The notes beneath the pieces were generated by a model, which was not told the origin of the DNA, ran no database searches, and was given only the letters and a program-made list of their open reading frames with translations. Shown here piece by piece: positions 35,405 through 47,604 of a stretch of 64,000 bases of DNA; the stretch's first letter is position 1, and the number at the start of each line of letters is the position of its first letter. This DNA comes from Asterias amurensis (lineage: Eukaryota > Echinodermata > Asteroidea > Forcipulatida > Asteriidae): contig NC_092665.1 in the NCBI RefSeq assembly GCF_032118995.1, positions 11,326,512 to 11,390,511 of the forward strand. The letters run 5' to 3'. Both the position numbers and the translations under genes were made by a program.

Positions 35405-35702
35405 TTGCCTTACATCAACTGGCCCTAGACAGCCACTCCAGGGTGAGGGCTATACTTAAGTGATTTGGGCTGTTGACTTGAACAAGGGGCACGTTGCCAC
35501 CTACTATTTGAGATGAAACAGGGTTGCCCCCTTCATAGTCTGTATGATGTAGGCATGGGTATCATCTATTAGGGGCCTGGCTGGTAGTGCAGAATGCAGT
35601 ACCAGGCCAACTTTTTACGAAACACTTATGGTTTGTGCCTTGCTCAAGGGCACAAGTTACATGACTGGGATTCAAGCCCACACAATGCTGCTGACAACAC
35701 CA
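35405..35702 (-). mobile_element. SINE (minus) left part, interrupted by a family D MITE
   Basis: GGTGAGGGCTATACTTAAGT, GGGCACGTTGCCACCTACT and CACAATGCTGCTGACAACAC are complements of the 29100-29600 SINE. The SINE resumes after the MITE with GAGCTTTGGTCTG. Confidence 0.78.
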
Positions 35703-35952
35703 GGGCCCAATTTCATGGCTCTGCTTACTGCCGAATTCTGCGCTTACGATCGCGATTCCCCGCTTACGTGCAAGTGCCAAATTTCTGCGCTAGCCTCGTA
35801 AGCATAGAATGCCTAGAAACGTGAAGTACGCATGCGCAGAAGCTAACATTCGCCGCTAACCCGTGAAATACGCTTGCTGTAAGCACAGAATTCCCTGCTT
35901 CCGTAAGCGCCGATTCTGTGCTTACGGTAAGCAGAGCCATGAAATTGGGCCC
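35703..35952. mobile_element. Family D MITE inserted in a SINE
   Basis: The inverted ends are GGGCCCAATTTCATGG and CCATGAAATTGGGCCC, and the arms extend through GCTCTGCTTACTG/CGGTAAGCAGAGC. It lies between ...GACAACACCA and AGAGCTTTGGTC of the SINE. Confidence 0.88.
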
Positions 35953-36364
35953 AGAGCTTTGGTCTGTTGAACTAGATTTTCTCTGCAGCCCTGACACGCC
36001 ATGTTGTTCCTCATGTAAAGAAAAGAAACCAACTTCTTTATCATTTCATTTTTGTGACCCGCTCTACGAAAATGAGTCAGATGTTGACAATTTCAAGACT
36101 TGAGTTATATGCATGGCTGGAAAGAACACACCAGCAGTTATTTGGTAATGTCTAAGCGTTGGGGTGTATCGCGTTGCTGTGTTACTCCCGTTTGAAATTA
36201 GCCAATACATCATTTTTTGTGAAAAACGAATTACAAGTAAAGTGATTTTTTAAACTACCATTTCTCGCAGAAGGATACAAATTACATTAAAGTATGATCA
36301 GTTTGTCATGCAAATATAGATCTTAAAAAGTGGGTCGCGTTTTTTTTAATTCAACAGTATTTTT

Positions 36365-36747
36365 TTAAAGCCATTATACACTTTCGGTACAGAGACAAAA
36401 ATAAAAGTTCACAGATTTACAAATAATTTACAGGGTTTAAAGAAGGTAAATGGTGAAAGACTTCTCTTGAAATATTCCATGAAATGCTTTACTTTTTGAG
36501 AAAACATTAAAACAATATCAATTCCCGATATCGAGAATTACAGATTTATTTTAAACACATGTCATGACACGGCGAATTGTGCGGAAACAAGGGTGGGTTT
36601 TCCCATTATTTTCTCCCAACTCCGATGACCGATTGAGCCTAAATTTTCATAGGTTTGTTATTTTATATATAAGTTATGATACACGAAGTGTGGGCCTTGG
36701 ACAATTCTGTTTACCGAAAGTGTCCAATGACTTTAACATGAAAGCCG
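36365..36747. mobile_element. Degenerate TTAA-type MITE related to families A and C
   Basis: The left half (CACAGATTTACAAATAATTTACAGGG, written here in two parts: CACAGATTTACAAATAA and TTTACAGGG) resembles family C. The right half (CTCCCAACTCCGATGACCGA, ATTTTCATAGGTTTGTTATT) resembles family A. The end is GTGTCCAATGACTTTAA. It looks like a chimera of the two families or an ancestor. Confidence 0.6.
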
Positions 36748-36984
36748 TCCTACTTATCAATGTAACAGGTACAACAGTGAGTGAATAGAAACAATGACTG
36801 AAAGATCCTTAGAGCGTGATTTTGAAATAAAATTGAGAAGGTCATGCGATATCATCAAAGCCTTCTTCTTATAAGTGCTGCCTCATAATAAGTGAAGATT
36901 ACCGCACTTCAATTGTCGTGGATCCAATTTCAAGAAGTTTTTCAAGGAGAATGTAGCTCAGAACTTATTCATGACCAGCACATG

Positions 36985-37061
36985 AAAGTATGTATGTATA
37001 CTCAGCGCCTTGAGTACCTTGTTTGGTAGATATGTGCGCTATATAAGACTTTGATATTATG
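36985..37061 (+). mobile_element. 3' tail fragment of the tRNA SINE
   Basis: ACTCAGCGCCTTGAGTACCT then GCGCTATATAAGACTTTGAT is nearly identical to the tail at 62945-63005. Confidence 0.75.
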
Positions 37062-37181
37062 TTTTTTAACAAGCAAAAATTAAGTGTTTCTTTTACTACA
37101 TACAATTTAGTTGGTGCATTTCTGACTTATTATTAATCTGAAATCAACTTACTGAAAACTTGTTAAGTATTTGCTGTATGT

Positions 37182-37543
37182 TTAAAGGGTCTGTGTAACT
37201 TTTGTAGGACAAAAAACACAATGTCTACAGATTTACACTAAACTTACACAGTTTGAAGATAATGATAGTAGAAAGCTTCCCTGAAAATATTACGTGCTGA
37301 GGTGCTGTAGTTTTGGGGAAATGAGTAAAACAATATCAAGAAAATAATTTTCGTCTCATGAGACGAAAATTATTTTAATCATTTACAAACGTATTTTCAT
37401 GACATTGTTTTACTCATTTCTCAAAAAATACAGCCCTTCAGTAAGTAAGATTTGAAGGGAAGCTTTTTACTATCATTATCTTCAAACCCTGTAAGTTTAA
37501 TGTAAATCTGTGGACATTTTGAAAAAGTACCCAAATCCTTTAA
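37182..37543. mobile_element. Palindromic TTAA MITE (family C), complete
   Basis: TTAA lies at 37182-37185 and 37540-37543. The ends are AAGGGTCTGTGTAACTTTTG and a degenerate complement. The arms meet at TCGTCTCATGAGACGA (about 37351-37366). A relative lies at 58020-58315. Confidence 0.88.
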
Positions 37544-37640
37544 AGGGATGTGTTGCCTTAGATAGGGCACTTTGGGCTATAAAGATCATTTGTTATAAAT
37601 GGAATAATGCATAATATTCTTAAATTTAAAGTCAATTTGA
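37540..37640. mobile_element. Left fragment of a family B MITE sharing TTAA with family C
   Basis: TTAAAGGGATGTGTTGCCTT then AGATAGGGCACTTTGGGC matches the family B left end. It starts at the same TTAA that ends the preceding element. Confidence 0.7.
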
Positions 37641-37679
37641 TGATTCGACCAAATTTCTTTAAAATGTATCGTGCCACAA

Positions 37680-37830
37680 TGTGTCTTGTGGTTTCTGTGC
37701 CTTGATGTAAATTTTGAATTGTTCGTCTTTGTGCCCCTTTAAACTTTTTCCATAAACTTAAAATTGTCCACTTTGCAAAATATAAATGGCCTTGCCCTTT
37801 CAAAGAAGAAATTGCAGACCTGACCCGTAT
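37680..37830. repeat. Diverged GTGCCCC/TTGCCCT dispersed repeat
   Basis: CTTTGTGCCCCTTTAAACTT then AAATGGCCTTGCCCTTTCAA and GAAGAAATTGCAGACCTG resemble 57095-57220 (complementary flank order). Confidence 0.5.
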
Positions 37831-39359
37831 CTGGCTCACTGGTCACAGTATATATTAAATACACTGATCCTACTTGTACTGTTTCATGTAGTGATTATTT
37901 TACCATTTTAAATAAACATTCATAATTTACTGCCTTGCAAATAACTGTACTGCCAACAACCTGTGCAATTGGGAAATAGAGTTTAGTGCCTAAGTCTCTT
38001 TTTATATGCGAAAGAGTTTGACATATTGAAGCGATGCATGGTAAGGTATCAATCTATATTTGGTTTGCGGTAACACCATGTTTGTGTCTACTGTACTTGC
38101 CAGGTAGAGTTTGTTCTTTAGAGAACTGTCATTCTAGAAAGACAGTTGTCTTAAGATTTTGACATGTTTCCCGTCTCAAATCAACTCGTAAATATAACAT
38201 ACAGGTAACTTCATATACTGCCTTGAAAATAAATACACCACCTAAAATTGTGTGCTATTGGGAAAAAGTGCCTACATGTAATTAGTCTCTCTCAATTTGA
38301 TATATTTTGCCATGTTTCCCGCCTCAAATCACTAGTGAAGTGAATACGAAGAAACTCTACATTTGTTGTTCATATCTGTGTTTCTCTTTAGCTAGGCATT
38401 TATGGCAATTGAGTGTGCCACAGGGTTTCATATAGTTAGGCAGATTTATTTATTATATATTGTTTTCCACCAAGGCCTTGCTAAGTAATAAGGGATCTTA
38501 TTTCAGGGCATTGTTTACAGAATAATACCGCAGTAAAGAGCACTCCATAAAACTTGTCTTGTATTGTTTTACGTCATAAATAGCAGACTGAAATAACTGA
38601 ACTGTGCCTATGTTTGTTTGTTTAGATAATCTTCCCATCAAGGGAAACTCAGCAAACTCTTAAAAGGGGATATAATGCCAAAGCTGGCAACAACCAATCT
38701 CTCTTGAATACAAACATTGGTTTTAAAACGTCTATGATTATGAGTTGCACAAATCAAGAAATTGTGATTCAGTAACTAGACGACAATATTCTCTCTAGCC
38801 ATTGTAAAAAGAGTGGTTAGCTGGCGGATTCGAACCCACAACCTTGTGATTTTCACTGTGGTCAATAGGTAAGAATGCATGTCTTGCAAATTAAAAGGAC
38901 TAGCAATCACAAGTTTGTGGGTCAAAATCCGGTCAAGCTGACTGCCGTTTTCACAATGACTAGAATCAGTACAATTGTCGTCTAGTTACTGAATCAGAGT
39001 TTCTTGATTTTAGCACATAATAATCATAGTCGTCTAACCATGGAGCATGGTTTAACCAATGATTGTATGAGAGAGATTGGCCGTTGCCAGGCTTGATGTT
39101 TATACCTTGTGGGAGCTTTGTTGAATTAGCTTTGTTAGGAAGATCATCTAATTTAACAAATAAACAGACCTTCAAAGTGTGAAGTCACATGTTTTTAAAA
39201 ACAAAATTGTACACATTTTGTACACAGCTTGATTTAGGAAAATGCACATGAAGTATTTTGTGACAATAAAAGGCCACATCTAACAACTTGTTCAGCTGTT
39301 AATTTTAACATTTCTTAATTTTGTATACGTGGTAGTTAAAAAGTGTGTGACCAGGGGGT

Positions 39360-39500
39360 CGATTTCACCAAACTCTTCCTAACTTAGGATTAATCTAATG
39401 ACTTAAGACGAGTTCAGTTCCGTATCCCTAGATGTTAGGACGCATTGTACTCATCCTAAGTTTGGACGAGAACTCGAATTAGGATTAATTCTTGCGTTTC
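39360..39500. mobile_element. TTAGGA-rich MITE fragment
   Basis: GATTTCACCAAACTCTTCCT, AACTTAGGATTAATC and CCTAAGTTTGGACGAGAACT are inverted repeats like those at 61386-61511. Confidence 0.55.
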
Positions 39501-39595
39501 TTGCGGCTCAAACACATTGTAGCCGCGCTCGTCGCAATTCAGCTTCTCAGCTGCTAGTTTAGATGACTATTTTCCCAAATAAGTTTTAGTATTAT

Positions 39596-39726
<131 letters not shown>

Positions 39727-39999
39727 TTTTTATTGTTGTATTAGTATTATGAACAGTATTATTATTGTGTTTATTATTATTATTATTTATTGTTGTACAC
39801 TGCCTGTAATTCTGCACAAAAGGGTATCATCAAAGGCCAACAAAACCTTGCAAATATTTTCAATACAACTTAAATATTATATTTTTATGACAATTTATAA
39901 AGGTATTTGTCTTTTACGAAATTGTTTTTATTACACCTTAGAAATCTATAGTTTTAGTTCTATATTTTATCAGTGTCATTTATATTGTTTTGGTGCGCT

Positions 40000-40560
40000 T
40001 AATATGGGTTACAGTAAACCCTTGTTTATAAAGGGCAGTTATAAAGAGGTTCTGCTTAATATAAAGAATACATTCCGAAGTCCCGAATTCATTTCTACTG
40101 TGTGTTTCTTTGTTTTGCTGTCCTCTTTTAAAAAACGTTTGTTATATATTAAAGACACTGGACACCTTTGATAATTGTCAAAGACCAGTCTTCTCACTTG
40201 GTGTATCTCAACATATGCATAAATAACAAACCTGTAAAAATTTGAGCTCAATCCCTTGTCACGAAGTTGTGTGCTTTCAGATGCTTGATTTCGAGACCTC
40301 CAAATCAAATTCTGAGGTCTCAAAATCAAATTTGTGGAAAATGACTTCTTTCTCGAAAACTACGTCGATTCAGAGAGAGCCGTTTCTCACAATGTTTTAT
40401 ACTATCAACCTCTCCCCATTACTGTTACCAAGTAAGGTTTTATGCTAATAATTATTTTGAGTAATTACCAATAGTGTCCACTGCCTTTAAAGAGGTAATT
40501 GTGGCCAGTCCCAGCGATCTTAGTATAACACGAGTCGACTGTATTGAATAATTTCAATTA
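40000..40560. mobile_element. TATAAAGAGG-type repeat interrupted by a family A MITE
   Basis: 40005-40148 (ACAGTAAACCCTTGTTTATA...) and 40491-40545 (AGAGGTAATTGTGGCCAGTC...) are the two halves of the unit repeated at 42310-42780. The MITE sits between them. Confidence 0.8.
40149..40490 (-). mobile_element. TTAA MITE (family A) inserted in another repeat
   Basis: TTAA lies on both sides (40149-40152 and 40487-40490), 342 bp. Removing the element plus one TTAA restores continuity with the paralogous repeat at about 42700-42760. Confidence 0.93.
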
Positions 40561-40959
40561 TCAACTTTTTACTGAGGATCCTAACCGAACCACTAGCTGT
40601 AATAAAAAACATTATGAACTATTTTCTTGACAAAATGTTGAAACTTGCAATTGGAATTACATCAAGCATAATCTTGGTGTGCTTTTTGAAATAGAGCCAA
40701 AAAAATTTTTTGAAGTGGCTGTGATTGAGTCACTGAAAATGCCTCTTCTTCCACACTACTGCTGCAACCAATGGTCCCAGTCATAGCCGTAGCCGTAAAT
40801 CAGACATGGCTTGTCACTAAATGAGTCTGGTAGCCTGACCCATGACTAATGAATCTGAACCACATCAGAATCAAGGGACATTGGCAATGGTTATTAAAGC
40901 GGTTGGCTACAATGACAGTTACTATTATTTAAACAAAATTAGAAATCACGCAAAATCAT

Positions 40960-41726
40960 AAGGCCACTTCAAGGTGAGGGCTACACACTTCACTGATTTG
41001 GGCTATCGACCCAAATCAACCATCACCAGCGTAAATTGCCACCTACGCCTTGGTCTGAAACAGGGTTACCCCCTTCACATTCTGTAAAGATGTAAGCATG
41101 GGTATGATCCACTAGGAGCCACCTACTCCTGGGGCTGAAACAGGGTTTCCCCCTTCACAGTCTGTAAAGATGTAAGCATGGGTATCATCCACTAGGAGCC
41201 ACCTACTCCTGGGGCTGAAACAGGGTTTCCCCCTTCACAGTCTGTAAAGATGTAAGCATGGGTATCATCCACTAGGAGCCACCTACTCCTGGGGCTGAAA
41301 CAGGGTTTCCCCCTTCACAGTCTGTAAAGATGTAAGCATGGGTATCATCCACTAGGAGCCACCTACTCCTGGGGCTGAAACGGGTTTCCCCCTTCACAGT
41401 CTGTAAAGATGTAAGCATGGGTATCATCCACTAGGAGCCACCTACTCCTGGGGCTGAAACAGGGTTTCCCCCTTCACAGTCTGTAAAGATGTAAGCATGG
41501 GTATCATCCACTAGGAGCCACCTACTCCTGGGGCTGAAACAGGGTTTCCCCCTTCACAGTCTGTAAAGATGTAAGCATGGGTATGATCCACTAGGAGCCT
41601 GGCTGGTCGAGCAGAATGCACTACCATCCCAACTTTTTGCAAGCATTTATGGTTAATTGCCTTGCTCAAGGGCCAAGTGTCATGACTGTGATTCATCAAA
41701 CCCACACTCTGCTGCTGACAACACCA
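40960..41726 (-). mobile_element. SINE (minus) containing an 80-bp minisatellite
   Basis: CACTTCAAGGTGAGGGCTAC, AAATTGCCACCTACGCC and AAGGGCCAAGTGTCATGACTG are complements of the 29100-29600 SINE. The GGCTCC.AGTGGAT...GGGGTAACC body is expanded in tandem. Confidence 0.85.
41052..41605. repeat. Minisatellite: about seven 80-bp units grown from a SINE body
   Basis: GGGGCTGAAACAGGGTTTCC recurs at 41131, 41211, 41291, 41371, 41450 and 41530 (spacing 80, 80, 80, 79, 80). A diverged unit starts at about 41052. The units are almost identical. Confidence 0.96.
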
Positions 41727-41919
41727 GGGCTCAATTTTATAGAGCTTCTTAAGCACAAAAACTAGCTAAGAATATCAAAACTATGCTCACTAGAATAAGG
41801 TTACCAGCCAAACGGCAATGCCACAAGTACAATTTGTGACTGGTACCCTGCTCCTTTCTGCTTAGCAGAAAATTGTTAAGCAATATTTTCTGCTTAAGCA
41901 GCTCTATGAAATTGGGCCC
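41727..41919. mobile_element. Family D MITE inserted in a SINE
   Basis: The ends are GGGCTCAATTTTATAGAGCT and AGCTCTATGAAATTGGGCCC. It is placed at the same SINE position (GACAACACCA | AGAGC) as the copy at 35703-35952. Confidence 0.88.
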
Positions 41920-42309
41920 AGAGCAATTGTGTACGGCGACCTAGACCACTCGCCCATGACACGCCATAGAATAATGAAAAATAAAACTTCACAGCGTTCA
42001 GGCCCTATAGTTGCCGCTGAAGTTGTTAATTCAAACACGGCCCTCTATTGGAACACAAAATAAAACACAAGAAGACTCCATTCCGGTTTGGAAAATTTTA
42101 CTGGTCAACCACATGACATGAGTGAAATACAATAAAGAATGGTACATAAATTATTACTGAGCTAAGAATATTAAATTAACAAGGAATGCAACTGTTAAAC
42201 ATGGAAAAAAGGAAAACAAGTTTTGTGTGAAAACCCTTCGTGCCTGGTTGTCAGTGTTGTATTTATAAATATTAATATTTCGATTAATCAAACTCAAACA
42301 TTGTGTTAT

Positions 42310-42780
42310 ACAGTCAACCCTCATTATAAAGACCACTGTAAAAAAAGAGGTTCTGCTTATAAAAAGTACATTCTGGTATTTCTGCTTTTTTCGTTTCTTT
42401 GTTTTTAGTGTCCTCTTATAACAACGATCCTGTTAATAAAGTCAACCCCTGTTATAAAGATCACTGTTAAATAGAGGTTCCACTTATAAAGAGTACATTC
42501 TGAAGTCCTGAATCTCATTTCTACTCTGTGTTTCTTTGTTTTTGGTGTTCTCTTATAACAACGTTCCTGTTAATAAAGTCGACCCCTGTTATAAAGACCA
42601 CTGTTAAATAGAGGTTCCGCTTATAAATAGAATACTCTGAAGTCCTGAATCTTGTTTCTACTAGCCCTTTGTGTGTTTTTGTTTTGCTGTCTTATAACAA
42701 CATTTCTTGTTAATATAAAGAGGTACATGTAATTTGGCCAGTCCCAGTGATCTTGTTATAACGAGAGTCAACTGTACATG
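42310..42780. repeat. Three tandem units of about 130-150 bp (TATAAAGACCACTGT...)
   Basis: GTCAACCCTCATTATAAAGA, GTCAACCCCTGTTATAAAGA and GTCGACCCCTGTTATAAAGA start units at about 42312, 42440 and 42577. Each continues through AGAGGTTC.(G)CTTATAAA and TTTCTTTGTTTTT. The last ends in GGCCAGTCCCAGTGATCTTG. Confidence 0.85.
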
Positions 42781-44142
42781 GAGTCTAAATACTGGTATAT
42801 ACTTCATGTAAGCAATGCAGTGAACCCTTTTCATGAAATTATGCTAATTACATTCACGCGTGCGTACAGACCCTGTTGGTAGGCAAACGCCTTAGAGTTG
42901 TGCACTAAGCAGACACACAATGGCGTCTGCGTCACGCAGCAATGTACCAAACAGCGCGACGTTCCCTCATTTTTGCCAACCAAAATGTTAGAGCGGCACG
43001 CGCTATGAACAATTTACATATTTCATGAAATGGGTCCATTCTGTTATTGGTGATAAATATGAAACTAGGTATCTTACAAAATAACTATTTATGCCATTAC
43101 AGTTTTTCAATAGATTGGCGTAAACAATAACAGTGTTAAACATTCATCATTTATCTATCACCCATGTCTTGAGTTTAACTTTTTCTTTTATATTTTTTTT
43201 TTGTAGGTGGCTGTGGCGTTAAAGATAGTTTAATTTATAGCTCGAATCATAATCGGTTGGATGGGGTTATATCTGAAACTCAGTTTACTTTTATGTTACC
43301 TTCAAGTTATGAATAGCTGTTGAATATTCATTTGCTTATAAATATTCATATATGAGTTAATGTTTTAAGGTTTGGACCATTTTGGACTTGGTGACTGCTT
43401 CTTATTAATGAATTTTTAAGATATACATTTTGGGTTTTCTTCTTTAAATTTCTCTGTAATACTTCCATCATGAATAATGGCGACTTTTGTTTTATCTTTT
43501 TGTCTCAACAAGTGAAAAACTTATCAAGTCGTTGAAGGAGCTTCAAAATAATATCAAACCAACCAAATATGATTTTCATATGCGAATTAAATAGCCTTAT
43601 TTATGCAAATTATATATGCATCCATGGTGCAAAAAAAGAGTAAAAAAAAGGTGAAAGAGAAAAAAAAAACTTTTGGAAATATTTATAATATTAGCAAGAA
43701 TTTGTATCTTCAAACCAGTTTTATTATTATTCTACAGCTCAGGAAAGCTTTTTACATTTTGCTGTCAGTTTTAATTGTTTTTTACATTATTTTTATTAAA
43801 TATTATAAGTTGCTTTATACTGCTGGCAAAGATTGCATGAACTTTATTTTCTTTTTTCTTAATGGCAATGGACGCTTGCGATAAAACTAAGGGTTATTGT
43901 TTAAAAAAATTCCACAATCACAAAATATCGATACTGATTAATAATAATGAAGACAAGTTTTTACCAGACATTAAATTCAATACTCACAAACAATAGCAAT
44001 GTACATGCACAGATGTTTGTATGCCTTATAACATACGAGCTCTGTGTTTTCAGGTTCAGTCTGAACAGCAATTTCAGAGATGGAGATTTCAAATTTTATT
44101 TGTACATTCATAAGTTTTGTCCAGTGTAATGCACATATCATC

Positions 44143-44400
44143 AAGACCCAATTTCATGGCTCTGCTTACAGTGTTCCGCTTGCCGGGGTTTTTTTTTTCT
44201 AAACTTTTTGAGTGACTGGCCAGCAGGACGGACCAGGAGCCGATTTCACGTAAGTCCACTTGCGCAACATTTATGGCGCAAGCTGCTCCATAAACGTTGC
44301 GCAAGTGGACTGCGTAAAGTTTCGTGAAACTGGCTGCAGTTAGCTTGTCATTTCACTAGTCCTCCAGCTTTTTCAAAAGTCCATTTTTCATTTAAAAAAA
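44143..44400. mobile_element. Composite: CCAGCAGGAC repeat split by a GATTTCACG fold-back MITE
   Basis: GAGTGACTGGCCAGCAGGAC (about 44211) and AGTTAGCTTGTCATTTCACT (about 44339) are adjacent in the copies at 12783-12820 and 12950-12990. Here they are separated by about 105 bp whose ends (GAGCCGATTTCACG / CGTGAAACTGGCTG) and GTCCACTTGCGCAAC blocks are inverted. Confidence 0.72.
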
Positions 44401-47269
44401 TTGTTATGATTTTCAAAACATAGGTAGCCAGCAGGACCACTTGGTTAGAATTCTGACTGTTCCTTGAATGTCTAGTAATGTTTAAAGTAAAGGCAGGTAC
44501 AAGCAAGAAGATTCAGCTTCGCTATCCTGTGAAATAGTCAAGAAGCCAGTAGAATGGGCCACAGAGAACAAATGTATACATTTCAGAGTCAGATGAGGTT
44601 GGGTACCATATTACAGTAGACTCACTGATGTTATTTTTTATTTCATTTCAATTTTGATTGGTGCAGCTACACAAAGCACCCTCAACATCAAATGGGGAAA
44701 GCATTCGGCAAAATGCAACACGAGTCCTGAATAGTGGCAACATAGTTTATATATAAGCAGACAAAAATATATCCAGCAATTTTACTTGGTACACTCTTTC
44801 TAACATACAACAACTGTACAAGCTAGAATTGTCTTTTCATTTATACTGTGTAGTTACAAGTTACAACAATTGGTGTTACATGACAAAGCGACCTCTCTTC
44901 CAATATGAACTAATAAGAAATTTCTTTCAGGGGGGAACCATCATTTTTTAAACTGGGTAACAAAACACTTTGTAAAAACATGGTAGACTTTCATAGAGCT
45001 GCTGAGCAGTGAAGTAATGCTTAGCGAGTTAAAGCTGGTCACAGTGAAGTGGTGTTTTAGCTGGTCACCATACAAGCTTAGGGAGATTTCTACGCGCTTA
45101 CCGTCAGCTTAACAGCTCTATGAACTGGTCCTATGTAATGCTATAAAGATTTTCTCGAAACACTGATTACTCAATTACCTACAAAATACCAGGAATTTTA
45201 ACAATACCTTCAAATGACTTATTACTGGTGCTTCTACTTCATTTAAGAAAAGTGTACAAGAAGAAAAAAAAAACGCAAATTGCACAAAATTTTGACTGTA
45301 GTTGGAACGGAATCTAATATAATATCGGTATTCCTCGCACATACATGAAACTTTCGTAGGTGGATTCAACAACTATTACTGAAAAGTTCCTTGGACTTAA
45401 AAAAAAAAATACTTTTCCACGACTTGGAATATGTATCTAATTTTGACTTTTCCGTAACTTAGATTCGGTCTAACAACTGATTAGCACAGTATTATTTGTA
45501 CAAATATACATTAACACCCAACAAGATATAACCTAGAAGTTGGTAAAATATGTAAAAGATTGTTGAAAAGGAATTCCTCCTGCGACATACTTATACGATT
45601 TGCATGCAGGATTATCCGCAAAAAAGTCTGATAATTGTAAATAATTATTACCTTGTGATTATGGTTAAAATTGAAGCGAAAACTCAAAACAAAACTCCTT
45701 TTACAACACGGGTGTATATCTATGAATTTTATACTTTCCTTTAAAATCCGAGTGCTGACGTTTTCTAAAAATCTAAACAACTATGAAATACATGTGCTTT
45801 AAATATTTGTTAGATAATATAAGCTCTTTACACAATATAGACTGTTCGTTATTTAGAAACTTTGAGAAAGAAAAAAAGGATGTGGAAAAAAATTGTAAAA
45901 GATGACAAATTATAGGAGTTGTTCTTTTTTTAACGAAGAAAAAAAAACTCATCAAATTATTCCTCTTCACTTCAAGGTTATTCTGAAAGTTTCTAAATAC
46001 TTGACAGATATTTTGTGTTAATTTTCTTTCGTTTTTGTCGGTGAAGGAGAGCTGAAATGTAACTGTAGTTCTTCTTTTAGTTAAACAATTAATGAATTGT
46101 CTTAAATATTGCTGCAGATATTTGTTTGTCAGTGCATCCATAACAATTAAGTCAGAAAGCACCACATTTCTTAAACTACACTTTGATGTATGCCAAAACA
46201 ACAACAGAATTTAAGAAATAAATTCAATAAAAGAGTTTTTTAAACGAGTCTTTCTCGAATGAGAATTTTTCAAGAATCAACTGAAAGATTTAATGTCCAC
46301 ATTTGATGCACAGTTCATTTCAGGTTTAGCAAAGGAAACAACTTAAGATATAGTTCTAAAAATGAAGTGCAGCAGAGAGCATCTAAAAAGATTTCTAATT
46401 TAATTTACGTAAATCGCTTTAAAATGCATGTCCCTTATAAAAATAAATAAAAAGCAAAACCTTAACGATTAAAACAGCTGATTTTAACTTGAACGATGTT
46501 ATTTTTTAATAGTTTTTTCAATTATTATCTTACAAGTTATTTCTACTTCGCAGTCAAATTTTATCGTAGAAATGAAAAGTGCTCTTACTCCTTAATCTTA
46601 CAAACAAGTGTTTTAGAAAAAACCCAACAACGCTCGGATTTTTAAAACGTGCAAATAATTTGTCATGGATCGTCTTTTTAAAATTTATACATATCCCATA
46701 ATGCCCTCCATCGACAAGAACCTCAAAACAAAATTAGAATCTGTTCGTACTTGCTTCTATTTTAAAAATTAAAGATTTATCATTAATCGTTAAAAATGTA
46801 CACTAGAATGTTTTGCGTCGTCTCAAGACAATAAGGTCATAAATGCAGTTTGTATGAACTTCTTAAAATTGCTGTTGCATATTTCGGAGCTCCTTGTTAA
46901 CGGAATTTATTGATCAAGAGTGTTCTCCAAAGTAATCGTTGGTAAAAAAGAAACAATCAGTTTCTTTGAAAAAGATTTACATATGGATTTTGCTTAAATT
47001 TTTTCCAACTTGTAACAAAAAAACCTCACTTATTGACTTTTTGGTTATTACGAGTATGAAATTGCAACTAACAACCTTCAGGCGTGATTTTTTTTTCTTG
47101 GGGGAAAAAAGTAGGAATATTTGATAAAATAAAAGGACTGAACTCCATCTGACATGTTAACATGATGTATAGGCTTACTGGCTTTGAAAGACTTTTCAGT
47201 CTATTTAATCAAAATTCTTCAGATTTTACCTGAGGGCTAAGAAATCAGAAATCAGATTTTCGTAGGAAG

Positions 47270-47450
47270 CAGGCCTGATACTTTACAGAGGCAACGGAGG
47301 CGATTGCCTCCTTGCCCCTGGTTAATGCCTTGGTGCCCCTGAAATAATCAAGTAGAAATTTACAATTTCTTCACAGGGTGACCTTTACCAAAACAAAAAT
47401 GCCTTGGTGCCCTTGCCCTTTTTAAAACAAAGCAAACAGGCCTGAGGAAA
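47270..47450. repeat. GGTGCCC/TTGCCCT dispersed repeat
   Basis: It shares GATACTTTACAGAGGCAACG, TTGCCTCCTTGCCCCTGG and AATGCCTTGGTGCCCTTGCC with 19935-20100. Confidence 0.65.
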
Positions 47451-47604
47451 AATATCATGCCTTGACCTTATAGCACTGAGACGACGATTTAATGTAATGC
47501 TCAATAATGCCTTTAGAGCTACCCGCTAAAAAATTGAATGTCCAGTGAAGCAAGAGTTAAAGAAAGAAACATCAAAGGGTGGGGGGGGGTATTTTTTGAC
47601 TCCC

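Noticed and set aside
41052..41605. CRISPR-like array (regular spacing of identical repeats)
   Set aside because: The whole 80-bp unit is repeated with no variable spacers, and the genome is eukaryotic.
45511..46204. Two adjoining minus-strand open frames (89 and 143 codons)
   Set aside because: Phe/Leu/Ile-rich composition typical of AT-rich non-coding sequence; the region fits the calsyntenin 3' UTR better.
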